Assembly: GCF_000149955.1 (NCBI RefSeq)
Contig: NC_031000.1
Coordinates: 341,705-405,704 of the forward strand
Length of the DNA: 64,000 bases
DNA from: Fusarium oxysporum f. sp. lycopersici 4287
Taxonomy: Eukaryota > Ascomycota > Sordariomycetes > Hypocreales > Nectriaceae
Reading direction: 5' to 3'
Both the position numbers and the translations under genes were made by a program. Below the pieces are notes generated by a model that was not told where the DNA came from, ran no database searches, and saw nothing but the letters and a program-made list of their open reading frames with translations. Positions 44,741-56,217 of the stretch are shown here, in pieces. Each line of letters opens with the position of its first letter. The stretch's first letter is position 1.

Positions 44741-45860
44741 ATGCCACCCAAAACCATTGCCCAAATGGCACCTCAAAGCGATTTATTCAGTTACGCAACC
44801 GATACTACCATATCGGAAATATCCTGTCCCGAAGACCCAACCTTGCCTATGCACAATTCCTCGTCTCGCGGCAGCCATTCAATCATCAAAGACTGGGATG
44901 CAGTATCGCAAGCTGTCCGCAGCCATTGGGTCCTCTCAGCTCGAACTGGTCAAGCTACCGGCTGGTTTTGGGCTCACGGCTATGACGTTCAAGCTAGGTC
45001 CAAAGGCAATGAGTCTGGCCCCCATACATGGCTCTGTTGCCACTGTGTCCAGCATGGCGTTCCCCGGCCAAAGGCTTATGTCTCGTCCAACACTCGGAAC
45101 ATTGAAGGTTATCTCAGCAAGGCCCACAATATTTTTCATCCAGATCCATCAAAAGCAACACGATATATGCAGGAGCGGCCCCCGAATCAACTGACCCTTC
45201 ATGATTTGGCAGCCAAGAAACGGAAGAGGGACGACTTTCACGACGAGTTGGTTACTCGATTTGACAAGGCCACGTTCCAGCGCCATGTTGTCCAGTGGAT
45301 CACCGATGGAAATCTGTCATTTCGCGTACCGGAGCATAAAGGCCTCCAAAAGGTCTTTCAGTACCTGAACCCCTTGGTTCACGAGACTTCCGCCAATCTG
45401 ACCCATGAAACGGTTCGGGCTAGGATCATCGACGAGTTCAACACATACAAATCGCGCGTCATCCACACGCTATCACGAAGCCCAAGCCAGGTTCACATTG
45501 CATTTGATGGCTGGGCGTCCCGGAACAGACATTCGTTCTTCTCCATAAATGCCTTCTTTCTCGATGAAGATACATTCCAGCCGCGGAAGATCGTCCTTGG
45601 CCTCCCAAACATCGCCATAGCGCACACGGGAGAAAATATCTCAGCCGCTGTTATGGAGGTGTTAGATGACTTCGAGTTGATTGCAAACAACAAGGTTGGA
45701 TACATTATTCTCGATAACGCCGCAAGCAATGAAGGAGCAGTCGAAGCAATAGGCCACAAGCTCCAGTGGCAGAATCCGGCCAGCAGAAGGATTCGGTGTT
45801 TTGGGCATATTCTTCATCTTGTCGCCAAAGCGCTCCTCTTCATTAAATACAGCAATACAC
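44741..45860 (+). CDS. hAT-type transposase, 3' part lost in a gap
   Basis: 373 codons are readable from ATG 44741 (MPPKTIAQ) to the N gap. A BED-like finger (CCHCVQHGVPRP ... HNIFH) is followed by the start of the catalytic region: AFDGWASRNRHSFFSINAF, LPNIAIAHTGENI, the acidic GYIILDNAASN and the hAT signature RCFGHILHLVAKALL. No stop or frameshift is seen before the gap. The sequence after the gap does not continue a hAT protein, so the element's end is either hidden or absent. Confidence 0.85.
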
Positions 45861-46860
45861 NNNNNNNNNNNNNNNNNNNNNNNNNNNNNNNNNNNNNNNN
45901 NNNNNNNNNNNNNNNNNNNNNNNNNNNNNNNNNNNNNNNNNNNNNNNNNNNNNNNNNNNNNNNNNNNNNNNNNNNNNNNNNNNNNNNNNNNNNNNNNNNN
46001 NNNNNNNNNNNNNNNNNNNNNNNNNNNNNNNNNNNNNNNNNNNNNNNNNNNNNNNNNNNNNNNNNNNNNNNNNNNNNNNNNNNNNNNNNNNNNNNNNNNN
46101 NNNNNNNNNNNNNNNNNNNNNNNNNNNNNNNNNNNNNNNNNNNNNNNNNNNNNNNNNNNNNNNNNNNNNNNNNNNNNNNNNNNNNNNNNNNNNNNNNNNN
46201 NNNNNNNNNNNNNNNNNNNNNNNNNNNNNNNNNNNNNNNNNNNNNNNNNNNNNNNNNNNNNNNNNNNNNNNNNNNNNNNNNNNNNNNNNNNNNNNNNNNN
46301 NNNNNNNNNNNNNNNNNNNNNNNNNNNNNNNNNNNNNNNNNNNNNNNNNNNNNNNNNNNNNNNNNNNNNNNNNNNNNNNNNNNNNNNNNNNNNNNNNNNN
46401 NNNNNNNNNNNNNNNNNNNNNNNNNNNNNNNNNNNNNNNNNNNNNNNNNNNNNNNNNNNNNNNNNNNNNNNNNNNNNNNNNNNNNNNNNNNNNNNNNNNN
46501 NNNNNNNNNNNNNNNNNNNNNNNNNNNNNNNNNNNNNNNNNNNNNNNNNNNNNNNNNNNNNNNNNNNNNNNNNNNNNNNNNNNNNNNNNNNNNNNNNNNN
46601 NNNNNNNNNNNNNNNNNNNNNNNNNNNNNNNNNNNNNNNNNNNNNNNNNNNNNNNNNNNNNNNNNNNNNNNNNNNNNNNNNNNNNNNNNNNNNNNNNNNN
46701 NNNNNNNNNNNNNNNNNNNNNNNNNNNNNNNNNNNNNNNNNNNNNNNNNNNNNNNNNNNNNNNNNNNNNNNNNNNNNNNNNNNNNNNNNNNNNNNNNNNN
46801 NNNNNNNNNNNNNNNNNNNNNNNNNNNNNNNNNNNNNNNNNNNNNNNNNNNNNNNNNNNN
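45861..46860. other. Assembly gap (1000 N)
   Basis: Exactly 1000 N. Confidence 0.95.
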
Positions 46861-46990
46861 TTAAAAAGTTCTGATAGGTTAATTTGGGCATTGAGGACGC
46901 TCTCAAATCCTTTGGTTAAAACATCAGGGACTTGGTGGCCAAGCTCGCGTGCCTCAAGCGAGGAGGAGTATCGTCAAGATTCACTAAATC
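46861..46990 (-). pseudogene. Possible copia Pol C-terminal fragment
   Basis: On the minus strand one frame reads SSLEARELGHQVPDVLTKGF, resembling the D-V-L-T-K ending of copia RNase H. Only about 130 bases are visible before the gap. Alternative: chance similarity. Confidence 0.3.
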
Positions 46991-47774
46991 AGCATCTTGA
47001 CCGAGATGAAATTGCATAATAGCACCTCAGTTCAGTCTCAATCCAATTGATAAGCTCATTCCACGTTATATTAAGAGAATCCTGCCAAGTACCGTTACTA
47101 ATACAATTAGGTATGTGCTCAGCATGTGGTCTTGTTTCTTGAAGTAGCTGTTGATCTTGTCGCTGAATATGTAGATCTCCAGACAATACAGATGTAGTTT
47201 GAGTAGTGGCTGTGCGTGATCCAGGAAATAATCGCGCCGGTTATGGTCTTGCATATGTTTGCGAAGCGTACCGCTACGAACCCAGTGTTATTTCTCTCAG
47301 ACGTGAAGGGGGTGACCATCCTGGTCTGACTGATCTTGTTGGAGGCGGTAGCGGCCTTCTCGTCATCTTACACCTCTCGAGCGTTAGAGCCTATTCCTTT
47401 ATCGCGCGTCGTAGAAACACCGACGATTAACTAAACTGCTTTAATGATCGTTCTACTCTGGCTTATCCCTTCCTTGCAGGTGATCTGCATCTAGGGAAAC
47501 GCGTCAACCATCGGGATGCCATGGTCTTCCTGGATCAACAGTGAACCCTAAAGCCGGCGTCCCGGCTTACGCGGTCATTGTATCTTACCATCTTGACTGC
47601 ATGCAATACGTAAAGGAAAGTTATTTGCTGTAACAAGGGCGCTTGAGAACAACGTCTCGCAGTTGTGTTTCACTTCGTCGGCTTAGACTTTCGAGGCATT
47701 GCCACGGTGTCATCACTAACAATGCTTTACAACAATATTTGGAAAGTGAAGTGATGGCATGTTCTGTGAGCCAG
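46991..47774. other. Intergenic, nothing recognised
   Basis: Between the gap-side fragment and the 5' end of LINE copy 2. Only short frames are present. Confidence 0.4.
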
Positions 47775-50700
47775 TACATGGAATGTACGACCAGATGTGG
47801 AGCGGAGACGATATATCAGTGGAGAAACAGGGCGAGGCGGATCCGATCATTGACTTGATGAACGATTTCATGCTTAGGAGCCTCCTTCGCCGGGGCACAA
47901 AGACGTGGCAAAGCGGAGACTACGAAACAACCATTGACTTGGCTCTGGCTTCCGAAGAGCTTGCGGACGCAGACATCAAATGCGCGATACATGGTACGGA
48001 GCACGGATCGGACCATCGCACGATAGAGACGGTGTTCGACATTTCGGTCCCAGTGCTGAAACAGGAAGAAAGACTGCTCTTTAAGAATGCACCCTGGAAA
48101 GAGATTAATAGCAGGATCACAGGCACGCTGAGGAGCAGGCCACTGGGGAATACGGAGCAGCAGAAAAAGGATAGATTGATGTCGGCGGTCTTGGATGCGG
48201 TCCAGGCACTGACACCCAGAGCCAAGCCGTCACCATACGCAAAGCGGTGGTGGACCCATGACCTCACACAGCTGCGGCATGTATACACATACTGGAGAAA
48301 TCGAGCCCGAGCCGTAAGGCGTGCGGGGCAGAATGTTAAAGGTCTGGAAATTACGGCAAAGGCTGCGGCGAAGCAATACCATGATGCCATACGGCAGCGG
48401 AAGAACAATCACTGGAAGGAGTTTCTGGCGGATAACAACAGCATCTGGAAAGCAGCCAAATACATGAAGTCTGGGGATAAGGCAGCTTTTGGAAAAGTGC
48501 CCCAATTTGTTCGGGCAGACGGAACAGCAACAACGAGCCATAAAGAGCAAGCCGAAGAACTGCTAGCCAAGTTCTTCCCGCCATTGCCAAACACTATCGA
48601 AGACGAAGGACCGCGACAACAGAGAGCCCCAGTAACGATGCCCGACCTGACTTTGGAAGAAGTGGAACGTCAACTGTGGGCGACAAAATCATGGAAGGCA
48701 CCAGGAGAAGATGGGCTACCAGCGATCGTCTGGAAGCAAGTCTGGCCCTCGGTGAAACACGACGTCCTCGCCATCTTTCAGGCATCACTGAAGGAAGGCG
48801 TGATACCAGACCAGTGGAGACATGCTCGAATCATCCCACTCAAGAAGCCAGGTAAGGATGATTATACGATCGCGAAAGCGTGGAGGCCGATCTCGCTTCT
48901 CGCCACGTTGGGTAAGGTGCTGGAATCGGTCGTCGCCGAGAGAATCTCCCACGCGGTGGAGACTCGTGGACTTCTTCCGACCAACCACATCGGTGCGCGC
49001 AAGCAGCGGTCAGCGGAGCAAGCCCTCGTACTTCTACAAGAGCACATCTTCTCGGCTTGGCGTTCACGCCATGTCGTGAGCCTCGTCAGTTTTGACGTGA
49101 AAGGCGCATACAATGGTGTGTGCAAAGAGAGGTTGCTGCAGTGGATGAAGGCGAGAGGGATCCCCGAGGGTCTCTTGCGCTGGATCGATGCCTTTTGTTC
49201 AGAGCGAACTGCAACCATTGTAATTAATGTCCAAAGTTCCGAAAGCCGACCCCTACCACAAGCAGGACTTCCGCAGGGGTCGCCCTTGCCGCCGATACTG
49301 TTTCTATTTTTCAACGCAGATCTAGTGCAGACTCAGATCGATAGGAATGGTGGTGCCATCGCCTTCGTCGACGACTACACGGCGTGGGTATCGGGACCGA
49401 CAGCCCAAAGCAACCGGAGAGGGATACAAGCAATAATTGACAAAGCTCTTGACTGGGAGAGACGCAGCGGTGCGACGTTTGAGGCGGAAAAGACGGCGAT
49501 CATACATTTCACCAGGTACACAGGCAGAGTAGACTCAGAACCATTCACTATTAAGGGTGAGAGAGTCTTTCCGAAGGATCAGGTCAAAATCCTGGGGGTC
49601 ATCATGGACTCACGGCTTCACTACAAGCAACACATCGCAAGGGCAGCAACGAAGGGTTTAGGAGCTGCGATGGAACTGAAACGACTGAAAGGAATGGCTC
49701 CCTCGACAACGAGGCAGCTTTTTACAGCCATGGTAGCCCCTGTGGTGGACTATGCTTCCAACGTCTGGATGCATGCGTGCAAAACAGTATCGGCGTATGC
49801 GATCCATCGAGTACAAAGGATAGGAGCACAAGCAATCATAGGATCCTTTACAAGCGTGGCGACAGGAGTGGCCGAAGCTGAAGCCCACATAGCGACCATC
49901 CAAGAAAGGTTCTGGAGACGAGGAAGCAAGCTTTGGGTAGACATACACACGCTGCCGCGGACCAACCCGGTCCGGAATCTCCTACGAGGAACCAAAGCCT
50001 TCAGGCGCTTCATATCTCCTCTCAGGCGCATCGCGGATATATGCAGAGAGTTACCGAAGGATACCATGGAAGTCATTCAGCCATTCACCCTCGCTCCGCG
50101 GGAGGCACGCCTACAAGTCATACTGAATAGTCAAGGAGAAGAAGAAGAAAACAAGATCAAAGAGCTAGCCAAAGCAGGATGGGCGGTCAGGATAGCGACA
50201 AGCAGCTCCGCAAGAAATAATCTGGTCGGCATAAGAGGAACTATCAGAATCCCCATATCCGTGGCAAGAGCCGGCAAGATCAGCGAAACCTTTTCAGTCA
50301 CCCTAGGTACGAGGGAAGAACACAACCCCTACACAGCCGAACTAGCAGCGATTACTCATGGCCTCGGCTATCTGCCAGAGATAAGGTATCAAGTTATTAT
50401 TATTTTAACGAGTAACAGATCTGCAGCCCAGGCTATAGGTAACCCACGCCAGCAGTCAGGCCAAGGGCACATCCGAGAGATATATATTACTATAGAGAAG
50501 CTCCGAGGAAACAGCAACAAAGTCAATATCATCTGGCTATCCTCTAATAGTAAGCTCAACATTCAAAAGACAGCCAAGATGTCGGCCCGTCATACAACAG
50601 AGCCATACATCACGCCGCAAAAAGGAGTTACCAAAGCAAAGACTACAATTCTCAGTCGAACAAGAGCAGATTTGCAAAGCGAGAGGAAGTTGCCAGAAGG

Positions 50701-51100
50701 AGTTGGCAGGCATTCGAGGAAGGTCAACTCAGCTCTGCCTGGTAAACATACCCGCCTACTATACAACCAGTTATCATAGAAAGAAGCCAGCGTGCTGGTG
50801 CAGCTTAGAACCGGAATGGCGCGACTGAACGGCTATTTATATCAGATCAGGGCAGCACCGACGGATGAGTGCCCATGTAGGCGGGCAAAGGAAACGGTAG
50901 AGCATTTCCTCTTTCGATGCGTGAAATGGACGACACAACGCAAAGAGATGTTTCAGTGTACGAATGAGAAACGCGGCAACCTCCCTTTTCATCTAGGAGG
51001 TAAGGCAGCATTAGACGGTCAGGAATGGACGCCAAACATGGACGCAGTACGAGCCACAATCAGATTCGCGATCGCTACAGGTCGCCTAGAACAGAGATGA
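47775..51100 (+). pseudogene. LINE ORF2 with one stop codon (endonuclease end, RT, RNase H)
   Basis: A nearly continuous frame: end of the EEP endonuclease ([38 protein letters not shown]), reverse transcriptase ([50 protein letters not shown]), RNase H ([13 protein letters not shown]), and a cysteine/histidine cluster near the end. The only stop before the natural end is TAG at 50777-50779, which is TGG in copy 1. The first endonuclease residues are missing, so it could not move by itself. In some LINE families the C-terminal cluster binds nucleic acid. Confidence 0.9.
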
Positions 51101-51420
51101 CAGGAACACCACTCACCTAGCAACATTTTATCAACACTAACCGATAACCCACGACGCCCTCAAATAGTCAACAGCAGGCACCGCTTCAGCCGCCGAAGAT
51201 AGGAAACTGAACACTTGGAGGGATTGGGCTTCAAGTTGACCTGCTACTACTAACACTCACGAGGACTAAGAAGGAAAGCAATGACTAGACTGGAAGGAAC
51301 AAGGTGAGAATTGTATGGGCTTGGCGAGAGCAAGGCAATAACTAGCGAAGTGTATGTATCTTTAGCTTCAGAGCCCTTTGGGCGTTGTCCTACCGGGCGT
51401 AATAGACTTGTATTGTATTG
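47775..51420 (+). mobile_element. LINE (Tad-type non-LTR retrotransposon), copy 2, 5'-truncated
   Basis: 3.6-kb copy beginning in the endonuclease domain ([12 protein letters not shown]) and running to a 3' UTR shared with copy 1. It ends AATAGACTTG with an ATTGT-type repeat tail. It reaches about 140 bases further upstream than copy 1 and is less damaged. Confidence 0.9.
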
Positions 51421-51921
51421 CATCTAGGAATCTCGGCCTCCAGGCATCGATGACCCGTCTTACGACTCTCTTCTGGCTGCTTCGCTCCTGGGGGGGTTAG
51501 CCTTGATTTTCAATTTTTTGAATGTCCGGCCTTGGCCATAATTCATGTTCGCTTTTGATCATCAATACCCATCTTGATACTGTTAGTGAATAACAAGAGC
51601 GGTAGACTGTGCGTGCGCCACGGTTAGTCCACTTTTGGGCATTTTCCACAAACATACAATGAAGGATTACTGACGGTGGACCCGCACCTTACTGTAGTTC
51701 GCAGACATACATTGACTTTCATATATTTTAAAGCGATAAGAGAAGTTGGCTAAGTGCAAGGTTAAACAACACAGGGAACATAAGACTCAGTGGTAAGGGT
51801 TTTCACTGGAGTAGTATCAACTATCTAAGCTACTTTGCCTGGGTGTTTTCTTCTAGTCATATATATAACTTATAAGGATAAAAACAGAGATAAAAAGAGA
51901 GACTTTCTTTAGGTATCCTTA
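51421..51921. other. Intergenic, nothing recognised
   Basis: No gene or repeat identified between the LINE tail and the first MITE. Confidence 0.4.
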
Positions 51922-52179
51922 TCCCTTTGAGTGCCACAGCCCTTAGGCGGGGTCACGACAGGGGTATAGAGCCAATGAAGATAAATGAAACTAACGGTAC
52001 TTTTCCACACATACTAATTTGTATGATGGTAAAAGTCCCAGCAGTTTTGATTGTTACAAAGGGCTACCTTACAGACTTGGCAAATCTCTTACGAACTTCT
52101 GGTACCCTGCACGTACTAACCTTATGACTAAGTTGAGTGGGGCGAGTGACCTTCCTAAGGGCTGTGGCACTCAAAGGGA
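51922..52179. mobile_element. 258-bp MITE with long terminal inverted repeats and TA duplication
   Basis: The left end TCCCTTTGAGTGCCACAGCC and its following CTTAGG are repeated in inverse orientation at the right end (27 matching bases). TA flanks both ends (51920-51921 and 52180-52181). It has no coding capacity. The size and TA duplication fit a non-autonomous Tc1/mariner-superfamily element whose parent is not in this window. Confidence 0.88.
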
Positions 52180-52206
52180 TAGGTATCTTTATAGCCTAAA
52201 ACTACT

Positions 52207-52360
52207 ATCCCTTTGACTGGCATAGCCCTTCGCATAGGTCACTCAAGTGGGGTAGAGCCAATCCAAATGCGGGAAATTCAAGGTACCTTCTCTTCCACCT
52301 ATTTTAGGTGGTGATAGAAGTCCCAACACTTTTGACTCGGTCCGGCTCAGTAGGGTCGAC
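52207..52360. mobile_element. Truncated second copy of the same MITE
   Basis: Starts TCCCTTTGACTGGCATAGCC after a TA, 27 bases from the end of the first copy, and follows its interior (GTAGAGCCAAT, GGTACCTTCTC, GTGATAGAAGTCCC). The right terminal repeat is absent. Confidence 0.75.
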
Positions 52361-52841
52361 GTATGAGGGAGGATTACGTACAACTGAACGAGGAGACGTG
52401 GATCACTGAAATGGCTGAAGGAAGCGCTCATGGAGCAAAATAGCAAGCAGCAGGAGACGACCCAAAAAAAAAGTCTCTCCCAAGCCTTCCGCTATGACCT
52501 ACATCGCGTTGACTGTAACCTTGTTAGTAGTTTAGCTGGTGAGATGTGGCAAATCAGGGCAGTGCGACGACCTGGTCCTGATTGGAGGACGTTGCAAGCC
52601 TCTCTTGGGTTTGCGTCATGTTGGCATCACCGATGTGTGTGCTCGGATCGTCGACTACTTCACCCTGACATTCACTTCCCGATCCCGGGGGTAGATTGCA
52701 GATGGTTCACATGCTACAGTCGGCTTCAGCCCGAAAGTTCAAAAGATCGTGTTTCGCCGGGTAATATGTCTTTCCACTAATATCAATTCAAAGATAACGT
52801 CCAGTTCCATCACCTGTCGGTGAATGAGCCTTGTTTTGAGA

Positions 52842-53938
52842 CAGTGTGGTGCAAAAAGTATTCGCATCCCCCTTTGCTCAGGGGTATCTCGTCTAGCCGG
52901 ATCGAGCTATGGTCAAAGGTGCCGCTTTAAGCTTGTATTTTCAACGTAATAACATCACCTAGAACAGCTTTAGTACTTTGTGTACCAGCCTTCTGCAGCA
53001 ATTAGAGCGTTAACGCGGTTCGGCATTGTAAGATCCTTTCTTCGAGGTTATCCCAAGCTTTCCACCGCGGCTGAGACTAAGGCATGTTGTGTAGTGACTG
53101 TATCCTTCGCGTACGTCAGTTCCGGGTGTAACCGATAGATCTCGGCCTTCATCAATGCCCACAGATTGTCTATAGGGTTCAAATCAGGCGAATACGGCGG
53201 CCAAGCCATCAAATCGACCCCTAGGACTTCTAGCAGGGACCTGACGAATTGGGCCGTATGCACAGAGGCATTGTCATGCATGAAGATATCGCCTGACTGA
53301 AGGAACCACGGCAGGATAAAGCTGTATACCTAATAGATGCCTACGGCGTTGACGTCGCCGACGAGAGGCACTAATGGCGTACGGGATCTGTGACGATACC
53401 CTGATATCGTATGGCCCAATCGAGCCTTTTGCGAGCCTGTAGCGACGTCAGGGCCACGCGTTTTCTCTGTATCCATTTCCTCTTATTCATCTCGCATAGA
53501 AGGTATCGTAAAGACCGCACTTTAACAGCATTATCAACGGAGTCAAGCAAATCCCTCATCGTTACATGTGGATCGGTTGTAACGGCATCGTATATCTGAT
53601 CGCGTTGCTCTTCCGTGAGTTTTCGAGGCGCGCCGGGGCGGGGCAAAGTGCAATTATCAGGGCCGCGTTTTTCTTCGTGTTTAACGGTCGACCGGACCGT
53701 TATTTTTGGGATTTCTGAAAACCTGTGATAAAGCTCTCTCCAGCTATAGCCGGCACGCCGTAATTCGCAAATGCGAGACTGTAAAGATGGCGATAATTCC
53801 TTGCCTCGAGGCATCGTTATGGTGTTGTTGTAAGCAAGAGAGTGACCTGCAAAAGCAGCGTAGAAAAACGCAGTCCAAATCGGGCTAGGTTGGGTGGCCC
53901 CACAGCTAGGGGGTGCGAATGCTTTTTGCACCCCACTG
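52842..53938 (-). mobile_element. Tc1-like element, internally deleted
   Basis: About 1.1 kb with inverted ends CAGTGTGGTGCAAAAAGTAT (left) and CAGTGGGGTGCAAAAAGCAT (right, minus strand), continuing TCGCAYCCCC. A TA flanks the right side; the left pair is GA, so that duplication has mutated. It contains a damaged transposase on the minus strand. A short relative with the same ends lies at 55020-55244. Confidence 0.85.
53048..53814 (-). pseudogene. Tc1/mariner transposase with internal deletion and stops
   Basis: The start at 53814 (MPRGKELSPSLQ) leads a helix-turn-helix (RICELRRAGYSWRELYHRF), PGAPRKLTEEQRDQI and the second DNA-binding part ending ARKRLDWAIRY. A stretch of the catalytic domain that should contain the first aspartate is missing around 53371. 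The frame then reads GDVNAVGIY, a TAG where CAG is likely ancestral, VYSFILPWFLQSGDIFMHDN (second acidic residue) and YSPDLNPIDNLWALMK (third). Confidence 0.85.
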
Positions 53939-53940
53939 TA

Positions 53941-55019
53941 CCCTCAGAAAAGAGGCCCAGGGGATTTCAAGTAGGCTGACCTTGACGCTGAGTCTGTCTG
54001 TGAAACAGATGGTGGTACCTCTGGATCACGGTGGCTAATTAGGTCACTGTGGCTTAGTTTGATCTCTAACCACCCTCCTCAACTGGTGTCCCGCCCCTTC
54101 AAATCATGAAGTTAGTGACGCCGCATAATGATTTCCGTTTCTGTGAGCTCTGTCATAACATTATATGCCTAGTGATCGCAAGTGTCCAAGATGTGGAAAT
54201 TTTGAACAGACATGCCCTTTCGTCTCAGAATGACAGCTCCCCAGGTATAGCCTTTCATGGAAAACACAGACGGAGAAGAAGGTCCGCTGCATCTGTACAG
54301 CGCTGTAGTATCAACATCAAGATCATCGATGGCATGACTAGCCATGTAACTACTGAGAAACTGCTAGTGGAGGCGATGGGATGATTGACTTAGGCTGCTA
54401 TTAAGAAGGGATTGAGCTCCATTCCGACAGGTTTGGGCCCAATGTCTATCCCTGCTTAATTGTGGCCGCCATTTCCACGTAGCCTTACCTGTTAAAGATT
54501 TAGCGTAAAACTAGTACGTATTAACTTTTACTCCCCCATTCGTGAAACAACCCAATCACCCAAAGCTCAATCGCACATGTGAGTAAATTGCCCCAACTGG
54601 GTTCCATATTAGTATTTGTTACATAATCGATCCCGAAGCAGCTCATGGCAAGGCAGGGCCGGATAGGAAGCACGTAAACCTGCAGGTTCAGTGACTGTGA
54701 GCCTTTGTTCTCGAAATAAGAAGTTCCCCGAAAACACCCGACTGGGGTGGAGGGTGGGGGCAGAACATAGAAAAGACATGCCACTCAACTTGTACGATAC
54801 TGTACAGTATTGAGCACTTGGATCTTCGTCTTCTACTAAACCTTGTAAATTGAGAGTATCCCCACGTAGTCTTAGTCCTGCCTCATTGGAGACTGTGCAA
54901 ATTACCGAGCGACAGTAAGCGTGGAGGCTGGTGAACTGAGGAAGGTAGCGGCACAGATCACTCGCACGGTCGAGTTGGGCTCCACTTTCCCAGACCCCCA
55001 CCCTGGCTTTTACATTTTT
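53941..55019. other. Intergenic, no gene recognised
   Basis: About 1.1 kb between the Tc1-like element and the G-run MITE, with only short, unsupported frames. Confidence 0.4.
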
Positions 55020-55244
55020 GGGGGGGGGGGGGGGGGGGGCAAAAAGTATTGGCAGGTGTGTAAGTCGCGTTGAGAGCCTCCAGCTGCTCTAGTTAGTAGC
55101 TTACCTAACCTCAGGTATTAACTACTAGAATGACAGGATAAGTTTCGTTAGCAATTAGGTACAGAGAACCTTATGAGATACCCCAGACTAGCTTCCGAGC
55201 ATGAGACCTACCTGCACAACTGCAAATACTTTTTGCCCCCACTG
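55020..55244. mobile_element. Short Tc1-related MITE with a 20-G run at its left end
   Basis: Right end on the minus strand: CAGTGGGGGCAAAAAGTATT, flanked by TA (55245-55246). The left end is G-run then GCAAAAAGTATTGGCAG, so the first bases have been replaced by 20 G's (55020-55039). Ends match those of the element at 52842-53938; the inside has no coding sequence. Confidence 0.75.
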
Positions 55245-55890
55245 TAGGTAGTTGAGCGAAAAATCGCTTACGGGCGGATTCAAGGGCCTATTCCTGATGA
55301 AACATCTGCTTGTGGGGTAGAGTCATGTACTGTAGGATCATCGTCAAGCACCGGTGCTGGACATGGAGTAAGAGAGCCGTCGGGTTGGCTCCCACGTCAT
55401 GTATCCGCAAGTTATCCAGCCCAGGCCCATCATGTCCCATGCAAATAAGGCCACAGATATTCACCGCACCACAGGCGTGGGTGACGGCACCACTCCCAAA
55501 AGGCGCCGGGGGCTGCACGCCTCCGTTGGACGTTCTTTGATCCGTCTTGTCGCAAATCTAAGAAGCCAAGGCCATATCTGGCAGAAATTGTCGACGCTCA
55601 CGCCGCTCCACGCGGAGGCGCTTCGGTCATTAACGTCGCGGTTAGCGACCATCGCCAGTCAAGGTCAAGCCAGTGCTTGTCGTCAAAAACTCTTCTACGT
55701 ATATCACTTGGCCATCCTGCTATCCTTTGAATTGGCTTCTTCTATTTCCCCCCTTTCTTCGCGCTGTGTCTTGAATTCTGGTTCGCTTTATGAATCGGCC
55801 GACGACCGTGGCATTGTTCTCTTAGCCTTGAACCATCACGCTCAACCTTCCCTGCAGTCTGAGCCGTGTTAGGATGGGTACATCCCCTCC

Positions 55891-55940
55891 TTTCCTTTCC
55901 TTTCCTTTCCTTTCCTTTCCTTTCCTTTCCTTTCCTTTCC
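55891..55940. repeat. (TTTCC)10 microsatellite
   Basis: Ten perfect copies of TTTCC, about 280 bases upstream of the zinc-cluster gene. Pyrimidine-rich tracts are common in fungal promoters and 5' UTRs. A C-run of 11 at 56092-56102 lies closer to the gene. Confidence 0.95.
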
Positions 55941-56217
55941 TAGACCAGCTTGTTCCTGATCTTGAACTATCCGTATTAGGGTACCGCCGCGTCTTTTACG
56001 GTGGCCTGTCTTAACAACACTGGCCCCAAAAGAGTCGCGCTGCTGGCGTAATAATTGTGTCCGATCCAAGGGGGATAGATAATTACTGAAACCCCCCCCC
56101 CCACCAAACCGTTCCGTGCTGGTTTGGTCGACCTCGGGCTTTCTTCCTTGGCAGTGATTCTTCAGCTTCAGTTATGCTCTTTTGCTGCCTCTCGAGCCAC
56201 ATCGAGCATTTCTCTCA

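Noticed and set aside
52430..52780. Plus-strand frame of 116 codons
   Set aside because: Low conservation signal, lies between MITE and Tc1 relics, no recognisable motif.
54106..54384. Plus-strand frame of 92 codons starting MKLVTPHNDF
   Set aside because: No signal peptide or domain; likely chance frame.
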